A stretch of 64,000 nt of DNA from Owenia fusiformis (GCA_903813345.2 CAIIXF020000001.1:32794866-32858865), one strand, 5' to 3'. Positions 26,099-39,102 are shown, numbered from the stretch's first letter. Numbers and translations: made by a program. Notes: generated by a model not told the origin, from the letters alone.

Positions 26099-26984
26099 TT
26101 TTGTGTACATGTAGCCAAGAGTGTGCTAATAGTGATAGCCCTTTGCCGTCAGAAAGTATTTTGCCCCACTTTTGAGATATGGTGTCCGAAAAGTAGGTCA
26201 AAATAAGAAATTCTCCAAATTTAACGTTTGAGTTATGAATTAAGTATAGAATTTCCTCAGGAATCCGAATCTGCAAACCAAATTTGGAAGTTATGACATT
26301 TTGAAAGCTCAAAAATCGCTAAATTTGGTGCCCCATGTTATGGCAATGGGAAAAAAGATTTTTTTGAAGTGTAAAATACGAGATTTAGACTAAGTACAGC
26401 TTAAAATAATGAAAGCCTATGAAAGTAGGGGACCTTGAAGGCTACTTAACTTCAAAATTTGGACACCAAAATCCCTAAGTCAAAATCTAGGTCAAATTCA
26501 TAGTTTATCCTTATTTTTGCGATCCTGACACTACACTTTAATTATATTCTTCGAAATTGTGTATATATGTAGCCAAGAGTGGGCTAATAGTGTTAGCCTT
26601 TTGCCGTCAGAAAGTATTTTGGCCCACTTTTGAGATATGGTGTCCGAAAAGTAGGTCAAAATAAAGAGTTTTCCAAATTGAACATATGAGTTATGAATTA
26701 AGGGTAGAATTCTGTCAGGAATCTGAATCTGCAAACCAAATGTCAATCCGACTTCCGGTTCGGAAGTTATGGTGTGTCCGAAAAGTAGGTCAAAATAAAG
26801 AGTTCTCCAAATTTAACGTATGAGTTATGAATTAAAGATAGAATTTTCTCAGGAATCCGAATCTGCAAATCAAATTTCGATCAGACTTCCTGTTCAAAAG
26901 TTATGGCATTTTGAAATTTCGAGAAAAATCGATCTGATGATAGCCTTATAGAAAGTCAAGAGAAGTGAAGAAAAAAATCGAAAA

Positions 26985-27215
26985 AATACCTGTCCAGTCC
27001 ATTTACAGGTCCAAGTCCAGGTCTTAGTCCAAATCAGGTTCCAGTCCAGTCAAAGTCCAGGTTCAGGTCAATTCCAGTCCAGTTCCAAGGCCAGTACAGG
27101 TCCAAGTATAGTCTAAGTCCAGTCCAAGACCAGCCCAGGTTCAATCCAGTCAAGGTTCAAATCCAGTCAAGGTCCAGTCCAAGTCCAGCCAGTCCGTCCT
27201 TCCATCCGTCTGTCC
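26985..27215 (+). repeat. AGTCCAGGTCC minisatellite
   Basis: Imperfect repeats of AGTCCAGGTCCA/AGTCCAAGTCC occupy the slot that holds pyrimidine repeats in most units; a shorter run of the same kind is in the 588-bp duplicates (about 16,190-16,290). Confidence 0.8.
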
Positions 27216-27285
27216 ATCTGTCTTTTTAAAAACCCCAGAAGAATCTGGAGTCTGAAATTGAACTTGTTCAATTTCCCAGGTCTAG

Positions 27286-29322
27286 TTATTCCTCTTTTTC
27301 TTTCTTTCTTTCTTTCTTCCTCCTAACAGATTTTCTCTCCAACTATAACATCTTACTTAATCCAACCTACATGGTTGACTAGGGAATGTATCTGGCTTTC
27401 TGGGAAATAAGGTCAAATTTTTATCTAGGTCATAGGTCAAGAACTAGGTAAAATCTTGGATTTTCACTAATTCACCACTTTTCTCAGTCGTCTTTCAATA
27501 TTTTCGCTCCGGGTTTTTTCATCATGTTCCTTGGAAAAACGCTAATTCCGTATGGCAAATCGTTTTTTGATTACTCTTACCGATTTTGAGATATTGCGTC
27601 CGAAAAGTAGGTCAGAACAAAAACTTCTCCAAATTCAACATGTGAGTTATGGAATAAGTGTAGAATGATCTCAGGAATCCGAATCTGCAAACCAAATTTT
27701 AATCAGATTTCCGGCTCGGAAGTTATGGCGTTTTGAAAGCTCAAAAATCGCTAAATTTGGTGCCTATGTTAAGTCAATGGGAAAAAAGACTTTTTCGAAG
27801 TGTAAAATACAAGATATAGACTGAGAACAGCTTAACATAATGAATGCTTATAAAAGAAGGGGACCTCAAAAGCTACATAGCTTCAAAATTTGGACACCAA
27901 AATGCCTAGCTCAAAATCTAGGTCGAATTCATAGTTTTTCCTTATTTTTACGATTCTGACACTACACTTTAATAATTTACTTCAAAATTTTGTATACAGG
28001 TAGCAAAGAGTAAGCTAATAGTGTTAGCCTTTTGCCGTCAGAAAGTATTTTGACCCACTTTTGAGATATGGTGTCCGAAAAGTAGGTCAAAATAAAAAAA
28101 TCTCCAAATTTAAGTAGAATTTTCCCAGGAATCCGAATCTGCAAACCAAATTTCAATCCGACTTTCGGTTCGGAAGTTTTGGCGTTTTGAAAGCTCAAAA
28201 ATCGCTAAATTTGGTGCCCCATGTTATATGTCAATGAGAAAAAAAAAATTTTGAAGTGTAAAATACCAGATATAAACTGAGTACAGCTTAACATTCTGAA
28301 AGCATATAAAGGAAGGGGACCTCGAAGGCTATCTAGCTTTAAAATTTGGACACCAAAATGCCTAGCTCAAAGTCTAGGTCAAATTCATAGTTTTTCCTTA
28401 TTTTTGCGATTCTGACATTACACTTTAATGATTTGCTTCGAAATTTTGTATACAGGTAGCAAAGAGTGTGCTTATAGTGTTAGCCTTCTGCCGTCAGAAA
28501 GTATTATGACCCACTTTTGAGATATGGTGTCTGAAAAGTAAGTCAAAACAAATAGTTCTCCAAATTTAACGTATGGGTTATGAATTAAGGGTAGAATTTT
28601 CTCAGGAATCAGAATCTTTAATTCGAAAGTAATGGCGGTTTGAAGTCTCAAAAATCGCTATTTTGGTGCCCCATGTTAAGTCAATGGGGCTGAAGAAAAT
28701 TATGAATTGGAAAAACACGGTATTTAGACTTAATGCAGCCAACATAATGAAAGCCTACAAGAAAAGTTGACCTCAAAATCTACTTTGTCTCAAAATTTGA
28801 ACACTAAAAAGCCAATGTCAAAATCTAGGTCAAAGTTTGAGTTTTTCCTTAATTTTGCGAATCTGACACTACACTTTAATAATATTCCTTGAAATTTGGT
28901 ATACAGATAGCAAAAGGTATGCTAATAGTGTTAGCCTTTTGCCGTCAGAAAGTATTTTGACCCACTTTTGAGATATGGTGTCCTGAAAATAGGTCAAAAT
29001 AAAAAGTTCTCCAAATTTAACATGTGAGCTATGATCTAAAGGTAGAATTTTCCCAGGAATCCGAATCTTTAAACCGAATTTCGATCCAACTTCTGATTAG
29101 ATAGTTATAGCGGTTTGAAGTCGCGAAAAGTCGATATGATGATATCCCCATGTTAAGCCAATGGAGTCGAAGATAACATTCTTAAGAGTTGTCTAAATGT
29201 CTATATTCTAGCTGACTCAGCTTATTCTGAATGACTCAGCTTACAAGTATTTGGATGACTCAGCTTAAAAAAAGTCTGAAATCTGGAGTCTTAAATTGAA
29301 CTTGTTCAATTTACATGTCTAG
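27286..29322 (+). repeat. Unit A17, triplicated middle; array A 3' end
   Basis: 2,037 bp; GACACTAC segment at about 27,957, 28,417 and 28,867, i.e. three copies of the 475-bp segment. No microsatellite slot. Ends ACATGTCTAG (29,319-29,322), then TTATT and LINE-A 3' sequence. Confidence 0.85.
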
Positions 29323-29454
29323 TTATTAATAAGTTTATTGGTCTCTTGAACATGTAATGTACATCGAGAGGTTAGTCCAATAAAGCAAATAACAAATAAA
29401 ACATTCATGTACATGCATGGCAAAACAATACTTACAATCTAATTTTAACAATCA

Positions 29455-31656
29455 CTAAGTACTATACTTAATAGCATAAAATGATTTCACGTCAATTTTG
29501 TTTAACAACTCTTTGGTAATAATATGAACTCTTGTAAAATAATCACCAATGATTTCATTAATTGCATCGTGCGCTAACAAGGAGTATAAAAATAGACTAC
29601 TTGTATTAAAATGAGAAAAACTATTGTTTATACTTTTTATTTTACTGATATATAAAGATCGAGCTAGTTTTAGTTCTGATTGAGAACAACAAAAAAGAAC
29701 GTGTTCTTCATCACCTATTGTATTTTTTGAATTACAGAAGAAACAAAATCGTTTCGATTTTTCTACTTTGAAGTATCGACCTCGTTCAATTGGGAAGTTA
29801 TGCATCGATAACCGTACCTTAGAAATAGATTGTCCATAGGTGGAGTTCTGTAAATTAAGATAACTTTCTCTTTTATATGCATGTTTTACTAGTTTATAGC
29901 TTCTGAATTTACCTGGAGCATCATTTGGTCTATTGATGTCTTGCATAAACATGCTTTTGCATTCTTTTTCTAAATTTGTCATTGTAGATTTAATTAAATT
30001 ATCAATTTTGACTTTATCACATGTATCGATTTTTTGTATATCAATATTTTTATTGGATATTGACAAAATCCGAGTGATAAATGAAAAGAAGCTCCAATGC
30101 CCTGATACATGTGAGTCTTCCTCATGTTTACTAAAAATGAATGAATATGAATCAGTTGGTGACTTTTTCAAGTGAAACCAAAATTTTAAAGTACTAATAT
30201 ATTAATGAGCAGCGGGTATCTGCCCAGTTCAGCCTTGGCTGATACGTTACTGCAGTTATTATTGACGCGTAATACCTGTTTGCAATATCTATTGTGTAAC
30301 TTCTCAAACGGAAATAAATTATCTAAAAGTACGTCCTTCAAGGATTTTTCTTTTAACTTTACAATATCTGTAGCCAAAACATCAGAAGCATAGAGTGCAA
30401 TCGGTTTGACTAAAGTGTCAAATAATTTTATCTGCGATTTCACATTACTATTATAAAATACATTTTTGACTGCATATTGGGCCTTTAATGCTTTTGAGTA
30501 CAAAACATTATATGCAGATTTAAAATTACCGTTTTGATGAAATGTTACACCCAAATAACAATAGTTTGCACACTGTGTAACTATGCTATTACCAAATTTA
30601 AAGATATTTTTCTTTTTAGTTTCATTAAATATCACCACTTTGGTTTTGTTAATGTTAACATTTAATTTCCATGTATTACAATATTTTTCAAATTTGTTCA
30701 GCATCAGCTGTAATCCTTTAGCTGTCTTACTAAACAATACTATATCATCGGCATACATCAATGTGTTGATTTTGTTTCCGTCTAGTATATAATAAAGGAT
30801 AAAAATTTACATCGTTAAACATAGATAGAACATCATTAAGATATATATTAAATAACATCGGACTCAAGTTACAGCCTTGTCTAGTCCCTACATTACTGGG
30901 AAAGTGTTCTGTAAAACCACCTTTTAGCTTGACTCTGCATTCAGTATTCACATACATATGGTCAATAACACTAATAAAGCGACTACTTAAGCCTATTTTA
31001 TGAAGTTTATAGAATAATCCTTGTCGCCATACTTTGTCAAATGCACGTTTAAGGTCAACAAAACATGCAAACAACGGCTTCTTTATTGCTCTCATGGACT
31101 TAATAATACAATTAAGAACAAATATGTGATCAGTTGTTCGCCGCTCTTTACAAAATCCTATTTGACTTTTGCATAAAATCTTATTCTCTGATAGCCATTG
31201 TGCTAATCTTGAGTTTAATATTGAAGTAAATACTTTACCCAATAAGCTTGTTAAAGTAATCCCTCTATAGTTTTGAGGATCGCTCTCATCACCCTTCTTG
31301 TAAAGAGGAACTATATCGCCAGATGACCATATAATAGGATAATATGTTGATTTTAGAATGAGATTGAAAAGCTTAGACATATGTTTAATCAGAGTACTGC
31401 CGCTATATTTGAGCATTTCATTTGAGATTGTATCATTTGCCCCTGATTTTTTGCTTTTCAAGTCTCTCAAAGTTTTGAATATTTCATCTCCACATATTTC
31501 TCTATCTAGTTGTTCTATAAGGATGTTTTTCGTTTTTAATGTATTAAGTTCTGACTCGATTTCATTTTCAAATTCTCGACATGTGGATGTAGGTTTTTTA
31601 TTCAGATCCGAAAAATATTTAAGCCATGAGTCGGCATCAATGTTACTAGTTTTATT
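29455..31656 (-). pseudogene. LINE-A ORF2, reverse transcriptase half
   Basis: Polymerase part of the element's ORF2, which would copy the element's RNA into DNA at the target site. In order on the minus strand: a WLKYFSDLNK linker (about 31,620), fingers NYRGITLTSLLGK (about 31,270), palm LKRAFDKVW (about 31,040), TRQGCNLSPMLFNIYLND (about 30,880), frameshift near 30,780, catalytic YADDIVLF (about 30,745), thumb, frameshift near 30,200, and a C-terminal CxxC...H...C knuckle (RFCFFCNSKN...HVLFC, about 29,700-29,750). Stop at 29,455. The catalytic aspartates remain, but the reading frame changes at least twice. The upstream half of the same ORF begins again at 42,313. Confidence 0.9.
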
Positions 31657-31940
31657 AGACTCCAGATTGAAAATCTGGAGTCTATTGTTTTTGCCAGTAT
31701 TCTTATTAGACTCCAGATTGAAAATCTGGAGTCTATTGTTTTTGCCAGTATTCTTATTCTTATTCTTATTATTAGACTCCAGATGAAATCTGGAGTCTAT
31801 TGTTTTCGTCAGTTTTCTTATTCTTATTCTTATTAGACTCCAGATGAAATCTGGAGTCTATTGTTTTCGTCAGTTTTCTTATTCTTATTAGACTCCAGAT
31901 GAAATCTGGAGTCTATTGTTTTCGTCAGTTTTCTTCTTCT
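31657..31940 (+). repeat. Mini-hairpin cluster, 5 copies, at array B 5' edge
   Basis: Starts at 31657, 31708, 31774, 31835 and 31890, separated by TTATT or TTATTC repeats. The first two have 12-bp stems with GAA loops and a TTTTTGCCAGTATTC tail; the last three have 11-bp stems and TTTTCGTCAGTTTTC. The first copy directly touches LINE-A coding sequence. Confidence 0.9.
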
Positions 31941-33366
31941 TATTATTATTATTATTCTTTTTCTAAACCAGTTTTCTCAATAACCATAAGGTCTTCAGTA
32001 AAGTCAATCATTTGGTCAATTTAGGTCCAGTATCTAGTTCCTCGAAAATTGGGTCAAATTTTTATCTAGGTCAAAGGTCAAGAACTAGGTCAAATCCAGT
32101 ACTTTGTCACTTTTTTCGATTTTCTCGGTCGTCCTTCAATATTTTCGATCCGGTTTTTTTTCATTGTGTTCCTTATAAAAAAGTAGGAAATCTAGGGTCG
32201 ATTTAGTTTTTTGATATCTCAAACCAATTTCGAGATATCAGTGTCCGAAAACGAGGTCCAAAAAAAAGTTCTCCGAATCAAATGTCCAGGATATTAGTCT
32301 TATAGGAAATTTTCTCAGGATTCTGAATCTACAAACCAAATTTCGATCCGACTTCTGGTTCGGAAGTTATGGCGTTTTGAAAACTCAAAAATCGCTAAAT
32401 TTGGTGCCCATGTTAAGTCAATGGGAAAAAATATTTTTTTGAAGTGAAAAATATGGAATATAGACTGAGTTCAGCTTCATATAATCAAAGCCTTTAAAAG
32501 AAGGGGACCTCAAAAGCCATCTACCTTCAAAATTTGGACACCGAAATGCCTAGGTCAAAATCTAGGTCAAATTCATAGGTTTTCCTTATTTTTTCGATTC
32601 TGACACTACACTTTAATTATATTCTTCGAAATTTTGTATGCATGTAGCCAAGAGTGTGCTAATAGTGTTAGCCTTTTGCCGTCAGCAAGTATTTTGCCCC
32701 ACTTTTGAGATATGGTGTCCGAAAAGTAGGTCAAAATAATTTTTTTTCCAAATTTAACATTTGAGTTATGAATTAAGTATAGAATTTTCTCAGGAATCCG
32801 AATCTGCAAACCAAATTTCGATCCGACTTCCGGTTTGGAAGTTATGGCGTGTCCGAAAAGTAGGTCAAAATAAAAAGTTTCCAAATTTAACGTATGAGCT
32901 ATGAATTAAGGATAGAATTGTCTCTGGAATCCAAATCTGCAAACCAAATTTCGATCCGACTTCCGGTTCGGAAGTTATGGCGTTTTGAAATTTCAAGAAA
33001 AATCGATCTGATGGTATCCTGATAGAAAGTCAAGAGTAGAGAAGAAAATATTGAAAAATCCATCCATCCTTCTTTTCTGATCCTATCCTATCCTTCCTAT
33101 CTACCATTGCTTCGCATCCTCTCCTTCCTGTCCTTCCTTTTCTATCCCTTCTTCCTATTCTATTCTATCCTTCTTTCCTATTCTATCCTACCGTTCCTTC
33201 CTATTCTCTCCTATCCTTCCTTCCTTTTTCATCCATCCATCCATCCATCCATCTTTTTCTGGATGACTTAGCTTATTTTGGATGACTTGGCTTATTCTGG
33301 ATGACTCAGCTAAAAAAGTCTAGATCTGGAGTCTGAAATTGAACTCGTTCAATTTCCAAAATCTAG
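31657..33366 (+). repeat. Unit B1, type M, with five mini-hairpins
   Basis: 1,710 bp; the extra 290 bp is the mini-hairpin cluster. Microsatellite leader CTTTTCTGATCC and TC hairpin loop. Confidence 0.85.
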
Positions 33367-34782
33367 TTCTTATTATTATTCTAAACCAGTTTTCTCAATA
33401 ACCATAAGGTTTTTTAGTAAAGTCAGTCATTTGGTCAATTTAGGTCCAGAATCTAGTTCCTCGGAAATTGGGTCAAATTTGTATCTAGGTCAAAGGTCAA
33501 GAACTAGGTAAAATCCAGTACTTTGTCACTTTTTTCGATTTTCTCGGTCGTCCTTAAATATTTTCGATCCGGGTTTTTTTCATTGTGTTCCTTATAAAAA
33601 AGTAGAAAACCTAGGGTCGATTTAGTTTTTTGATATCTCAAACCGATTTTGAGATATCAGTGTCCGAAAACAAGGTCCAAAAGAAAGTTCTCCAAATCAA
33701 ATGTCCAGGATATTAGTCATATAGGAAATTTTCTCAGGATTCCGAATCTGAAAACCAAATTTAAATCGGACTTCCGGTTCAGAAGTTATGGCGTTTTGAA
33801 AGCTCAAAAATCGCTAAATTTGGTGCCAATGTTAAGTCAATGGGAAAAAATATTTTTTTGAAGTAAAAAATATGAAATATAGACTGAGTTTAGCTAAATA
33901 TAATGAAAGCTTTTAAAAGAATGGGACCTCAAAAGCCATCTAGCTTCAAAATTTGGACACCAAAATGCCTAGGTCAAAATCTAGGTCAAATTCAAAGTTT
34001 TTCCTTATTTTTGCGATTCTAACACTACAGATTAATTATATTCTTCGAAATTTTGTATACATGTAGCCAAGAGTACGCTAATAGTGTTAGCCTTTTGCCG
34101 TCAGAAAGTATTTTGACCCACTTTTGAGATATGGTGTCCGAAAAGTAGGTCAAAATAAAAAGTTCTCCAAATTTAACGTTTGAGTTATGAATTAAGAATA
34201 GAATCTTCTCAGAAATCCGAATCTGCAAACCAAATTTCAATTCGACTTCCGGTACGGATGTTATGGCGTGTCCGAAAAGTAGGTCAAAATAAAAATTCGC
34301 CAAATTTAACGTATGAGTTATGAATTAGGGGTACAATTTTGTCAGGAATCCGAATCTGCAAATCAAATTTCGATCCGACTTCCGGTTCGGAAGTTATGGC
34401 GTTTTGAAATTTCAAGAAAAATCGATCTGATGGTATCCTGATAGAAAGTCAAGAGTAGAGAAGAAAATATTGAAAAATGCATCCATCCTTCCTTTCTGAT
34501 CCTATCCTATCCTTCCTATCTACCCTTGCTTCGTATCCTCTTCTTCCTATCCTTCCTATTCTATCCCTTCTTCCTATTCTATTATATCATTCTTTCCTAT
34601 TCTATCCTATAGTTCCTTCCTATTCTATCCTATCCTTCCTTCCTTTTTCATCCATCCATCCATCCATCTTTTTCTGGATGACTTAGCTTATTTTGGATGA
34701 CTTGGCTTATTCTGGATGACTCGGCTAAAAAAAGTCTAGATCTGGAGTCTGAAATTGAACTCGTTCAATTTCCAAAATCTAG
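33367..34782 (+). repeat. Unit B2, type M
   Basis: 1,416 bp; microsatellite about 34,480-34,670; microsatellite block nearly the same as in A10/A2. Confidence 0.85.
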
Positions 34783-36204
34783 TTATTCTTATTATTATTC
34801 TAAACCAGTTTTCTCAATAACCATAAGGTTTTCAGTAAAGTCAGTCATTTGGTCAATTTAGGTCCAGAATCTAGTTCCTCGGAAATTGGGTCAATTTTTT
34901 ATCTAGGTCAAAGGTCAAGAACTAGGTCAAATCCAGTACTTTGTCACTTTTTTCGATTTTCTCGGTCGTCCTTCAATATTTTTGATCCGGGTTTTTTTCA
35001 TTGTGTTCCTTATAAAAAAGGAGGAAACCTAGGATCGATTTAGTTTTTTGATATCTCAAACCGATTTCGAGATATCAGTGTCTGAAAACGAGGTCCAAAA
35101 AAAAATTCTCCGAATCAAATGTCGAGGATATTAGTCTTATAGGAAATTTTCTCAGGATTCCGAATCTGAAAACCAAATTTGAATCAGACTTCCGGTTCGG
35201 AAGTTATGGCGTTTTGAAAACTCAAAAATCGCTAAATTTGGTGCCCATGTTAAGTCAATGGGAAAAAATATTTTTTTGAAGTGAAAAATACGGAATATAG
35301 ACTGAGTTCAGCTTCATATAATCAAAGTCTTTAAAAGAAGGGGACCTCAAAAGCCATCTAGCTTCACAATTTGGACACCGAAATGCCTAGGTCAAAATCT
35401 AGGTCAAATTCATAGGTTTTCCTTATTTTTTCGATTCTGACACTACACTTTAATTATATTCTTCGAAATTGTGTATACATGTAGCCAAGAATATGTTAAT
35501 AGTGTTAGCCTTTTGCCGTCAGAAAGTATTTTGACCCACTTTTGAGATATGGTGTCCGAAAAGTAGGTCAAAATAAAAAAGTTCTCCAAATTTGACGCTT
35601 GAGTTATGAATTAAGTATAGAATTTTCTCAGGAATCCGAATCTGCAAACCAAATTTCGATCCGACTTCCGGTTCGGAAGTTATGGCGTGTCCGAAAAGTA
35701 GGTCAAAATAAAAAATCTCCAAATTTAACGTATGAGTTATGAATTAGGGGTAGAATTTTGTCAGGAATCCGAATCTGCAAACCAAATTTCGATCCGACTT
35801 CCGGTTCGGAAGTGATAGCGTTTTGAAATTTCGAGAAAAATTGATCTGATGGTATCCTGATAGAAAGTCAAGAGTAGAGAAGAAAATATTGAAAAATTCA
35901 TCCATCCTTCCTATCTCATCCTACCCTATCCTTCCTATCTATCCTTCCTTCATATCTTTTCCTTCCTATCCTTCCTATCCTATTCTATCCTTTCTTCCTA
36001 TTCTATTCTATCCTATCCTTCTTTCTTATTCTATCCTATCGTTCTTTCCTATTCTATCCTATCCTACCTTCATATTTTATTTATCCATCTCTTTCTAGAT
36101 GACTCAGCTTATTCTGGATGACTCGGCTTATTCTGGATGACTCGGCTAAAAAAAGTCTAGATCTGGAGTCTGAAATTGAACTTCGTTCAATTTCCAAAAT
36201 CTAG
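34783..36204 (+). repeat. Unit B3, type K
   Basis: 1,422 bp; the only type K unit in array B; leader CTATCTCATCCTACCC as in A1, A12 and A13. Confidence 0.85.
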
Positions 36205-37699
36205 TTATTATTATTAGACTCCAGATGTCAATCTGGAGTCTATTGTTTTTGCCAGTATTCTTCTTCTTATTATTATTTTTCTTTAAGAGTTTTTTCAATA
36301 ACTATAAGGTATCCAGTAAAGATCATAATACAGTATATTTAGGTTCAGTATCTAGTTGGTGGGAAATTGGGTCAAATTTTTATCTAGGTCAAAGGTCAAG
36401 AACTAGGTCAAATCCAGTACTTTGTCACTTTTTTCGATTTTCTCAGTCGTCCTTCAATATTTTCGATCCGGGTTTTTTTTCATTGTGTTCCTCATAAAAA
36501 AGTAGTATTAAGAAACACGATTTAGATTTTTGATATCTCGAACCGATTTCGAGAAATCAGTGTCCGAAGACGAGGTCCAAAAAAAAATTCTCCGAATCAA
36601 ATGTCCAGGATATTAGTCTTATAGGAAATTTTCTCAGGATTCCGAATCTGAAAACCAAATTTAGATTGGACTTCCGGTTCAGAAGTTATGGCGTTTTGAA
36701 AGCTCAAAAATCGCTAAATTTGGTGCCCATGTTAAGTCAATGGGAAAAAATATTTTTTTGAAGTGAAAAATACGAAATATAGACTGAGTTCAGCTTAATA
36801 TAATGATAGCTTTTAAAAAAATGGGACCTCAAAAGCCATCTAGCTTCAAAATTTGGACCCCAAAATGCCTAGGTCAAAATCTAGGTCAAATTCAAGGTTT
36901 TTCCTTATTTTTGCGATTCTGACACTACAGATTAATTATATTCTTCGAAATTTTGTATACATGTAGACAAGAGTGTGCTAATAGTGTTAGCCTTTTGCCG
37001 TCAGGAAGTATTTTGCCCCACTTTTGAGATATGGTGTCCAAAAAGTAGGTTAAAATAAAAAATTCTCCAAATTTAACGTTTGAGTTATGAAGTAAGTATA
37101 GAATTTTCTCAGGAATCCGAATCTACAAACCAAATTTCGATCCGACTTCCGGTTCAGAAGTTATGGCGTGTCCGAAAAGTAGGTCAAAATAAAAATTTGC
37201 CAAATTTAACGTATGAGTTATGAATAAGGGGTAGAATTTTGTCAGGAATCCGAATCTTTAAATCAAATTTCGATTTGACTCCTGGTTCAGAAGTTATGGC
37301 GTTTTGAAATTTCGGAAAATCGATCTGATGGTATCCTGATAGAAAGTCAAGAGTAGAGAACAAAATATTGAAAAATTCATCCATCCTTCCTATCTGATCT
37401 TACCCTATCCTATCCTATCCTTCCTATCTATCCTTCCTTCGTATCATTTCCTTCCTATCCTTCCTATCCTCTCCTATCATATCCTTTCTTCCTATTCTGT
37501 TCTATCCTATCCTTCTTTCTTATTCTATCCTATCGTTCCTTCCTATTCTATCCTATCCTACCTTCCTATTTTATCCATCCATCTTTTTCTGGATGACTCA
37601 GCTTATTTTGGATGGCTCTGCTTATTCTGGATGACTCGGCTAAAAAAAAGTCTAGATCTGGAGTCTGAAATTGAACTTCGTTCAATTTCCAAAGTCTAG
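36205..37699 (+). repeat. Unit B4, type L, with one mini-hairpin
   Basis: 1,495 bp; mini-hairpin at 36,216-36,265 with loop GTCA instead of GAA. The 5' block is the divergent GAGTTTTTTCAATAACTATAAGG form shared with B6 and B7. Confidence 0.85.
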
Positions 37700-39102
37700 T
37701 TATTATTATTATTCCAGGCACGTTTTCTCAATAACCATAGGGTCTTCAGTAAAGTCAATCGGTTGGTCAATTTAGGTTCAGAATCTAGTTCCTCGGAAAT
37801 TGGGTCAAATTTTTATCTAGGTCAAAGGTCAAGAACTAGGTCAAATCCAGTACTTTGTCACTTTTTTCGATTTTCTCGGTCGTCCTTCAATATTTTTGAT
37901 CCGGGTTTTTTTCATTGTGTTCCTTATAAAAAAGCAGGAAACCTAGGGTCGATTTAGTTTTTTGATATCTCAAACCGATTTCGAGATATCAGTGTCCGAA
38001 AACGAGGTCCAAAACAAAGTTCTCCGAATCAAATGTTCAGGATATTAGTCTTATAGGAAATTTTCTCAGGATTCCGAATCTAAAAACGAAATTTGGATCT
38101 GACTTCCAGTTCGGAAGTTATGGCGTTTTGAAAACTCAAAAATCGCTAAATTTGGTGCCCATGTTAAGTCAATGGGAAAAAATATTTTTTTGAAGTGAAA
38201 AATACGGAATATAGACTGAGTTCAGCTTCATATAATCAAAGCCTTTAAAAGAAGGGGACCTCAAAAGCCATCTAGCTTCACAATTTGGACACCGAAATGC
38301 CTAGGTCAAAATCTAGGTCAAATTCATAGGTTTTCCTTATTTTTTCGATTCTGACACTACACTTTAATTATATTCTTCGAAATTCTGTATACATGTAGCC
38401 AAGAATATGCTAATAGTGTTAGCCTTTTGCCGTCAGAAAGTATTTTGACCCACTTTTGGGATATGGTGTCCGAAAAGTAGGTCAAAATAAAAAGTTCTCC
38501 AAATTGAATATATGAGTTATGAATTAAGGGTAGAATTCTGTCAGGAATCCGAATCTGCAAACCAAATTTCAATTCGACTTCCGGTTCGGAAGTTATGGCG
38601 TGTCCGAAAAGTAGGTCAAAATAAAAAATCTCCAAATTTAACGTATGAGTTATGAATTAGGGGTAGAATTTTGTCAGGAATCCGAATCTGAAAACCAAAT
38701 TTCGATCCGACTTCCGTTTCGGAAGTTATGGCGTTTTGAAATTTCAGAAAATCGATCTGATGGTATCCTGATAGAAAGTCAAGAGTAGAGAAGAAAATAT
38801 TGAAAAATTCATCCATCCTTCCTATCTGATCCTATCCTATCCTTCCTATCTATCCTTCCTTCGTATCCTTTCCTTCCCATCCTTCCTATCCTCTCCTATC
38901 ATATCCTTTCTTCCTATTCTGTTCTATCCTATCCTTTTTTCTTATTCTATCCTATCGTTCCTTCCCATTCTATCCTATCCTACCTTCCAATTTTATTCAT
39001 CCATCTTATTCTGGATGACTCAGCTTATTTAAGATGACTGGGCTTAAAAAAAGTCTAGATCTGGAGTCTGAAATTGAACTTCGTTCAATTTCCAAAGTCT
39101 AG
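37700..39102 (+). repeat. Unit B5, type L
   Basis: 1,403 bp; 5' block of the common AATAACCATAGGG form; microsatellite about 38,813-39,003. Confidence 0.85.

Larger units (their letters stand above)
25209..27285 (+). repeat. Unit A16, AGTCCAGGTCC slot variant, retroposon insertion
   Basis: 2,077 bp; GACACTAC segments at about 25,855 and 26,527; a 201-bp insertion at 25,898; the slot (about 26,985-27,215) holds AGTCCAGGTCC-type repeats. Terminal hairpin AAATTGAAC-TT-GTTCAATTT, CTAG 27,282-27,285. Confidence 0.85.
1..29322 (+). mobile_element. Array A: tandem Helitron/Helentron-like units
   Basis: Seventeen complete units and one partial unit lie head to tail and continue beyond the left edge of the window. 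Eighteen 3' termini are visible (CTAG ending at 904, 2323, 3732, 5168, 6595, 8207, 10269, 11691, 13572, 15493, 17678, 19097, 20574, 21999, 23818, 25208, 27285, 29322). Each is preceded by a hairpin AAATTGAAC-loop-GTTCAATTT and followed by TTATT or TTCTT. Basic period is about 1.41-1.44 kb. Internal tandem core repeats, a microsatellite, a 3' hairpin and a CTAG end are what is known of non-autonomous Helitron-like (HINE/'pearl'-type) elements. No Rep/helicase frame is present, so the array is non-autonomous. The class assignment is inferred from structure; an alternative is a satellite that carries a captured Helitron end. Confidence 0.8.

Noticed and set aside
584-36098. Ser/Pro/Leu/Tyr-rich frames over the pyrimidine tracts
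   Set aside because: Direct translation of microsatellite DNA; composition and length follow the repeat number.
971-37957. Recurrent + strand frame of about 64 codons starting MVNLGPESSSSE in most units
   Set aside because: It sits in the conserved 5' block, has no domain match, and conservation runs on past its ends into non-coding sequence.
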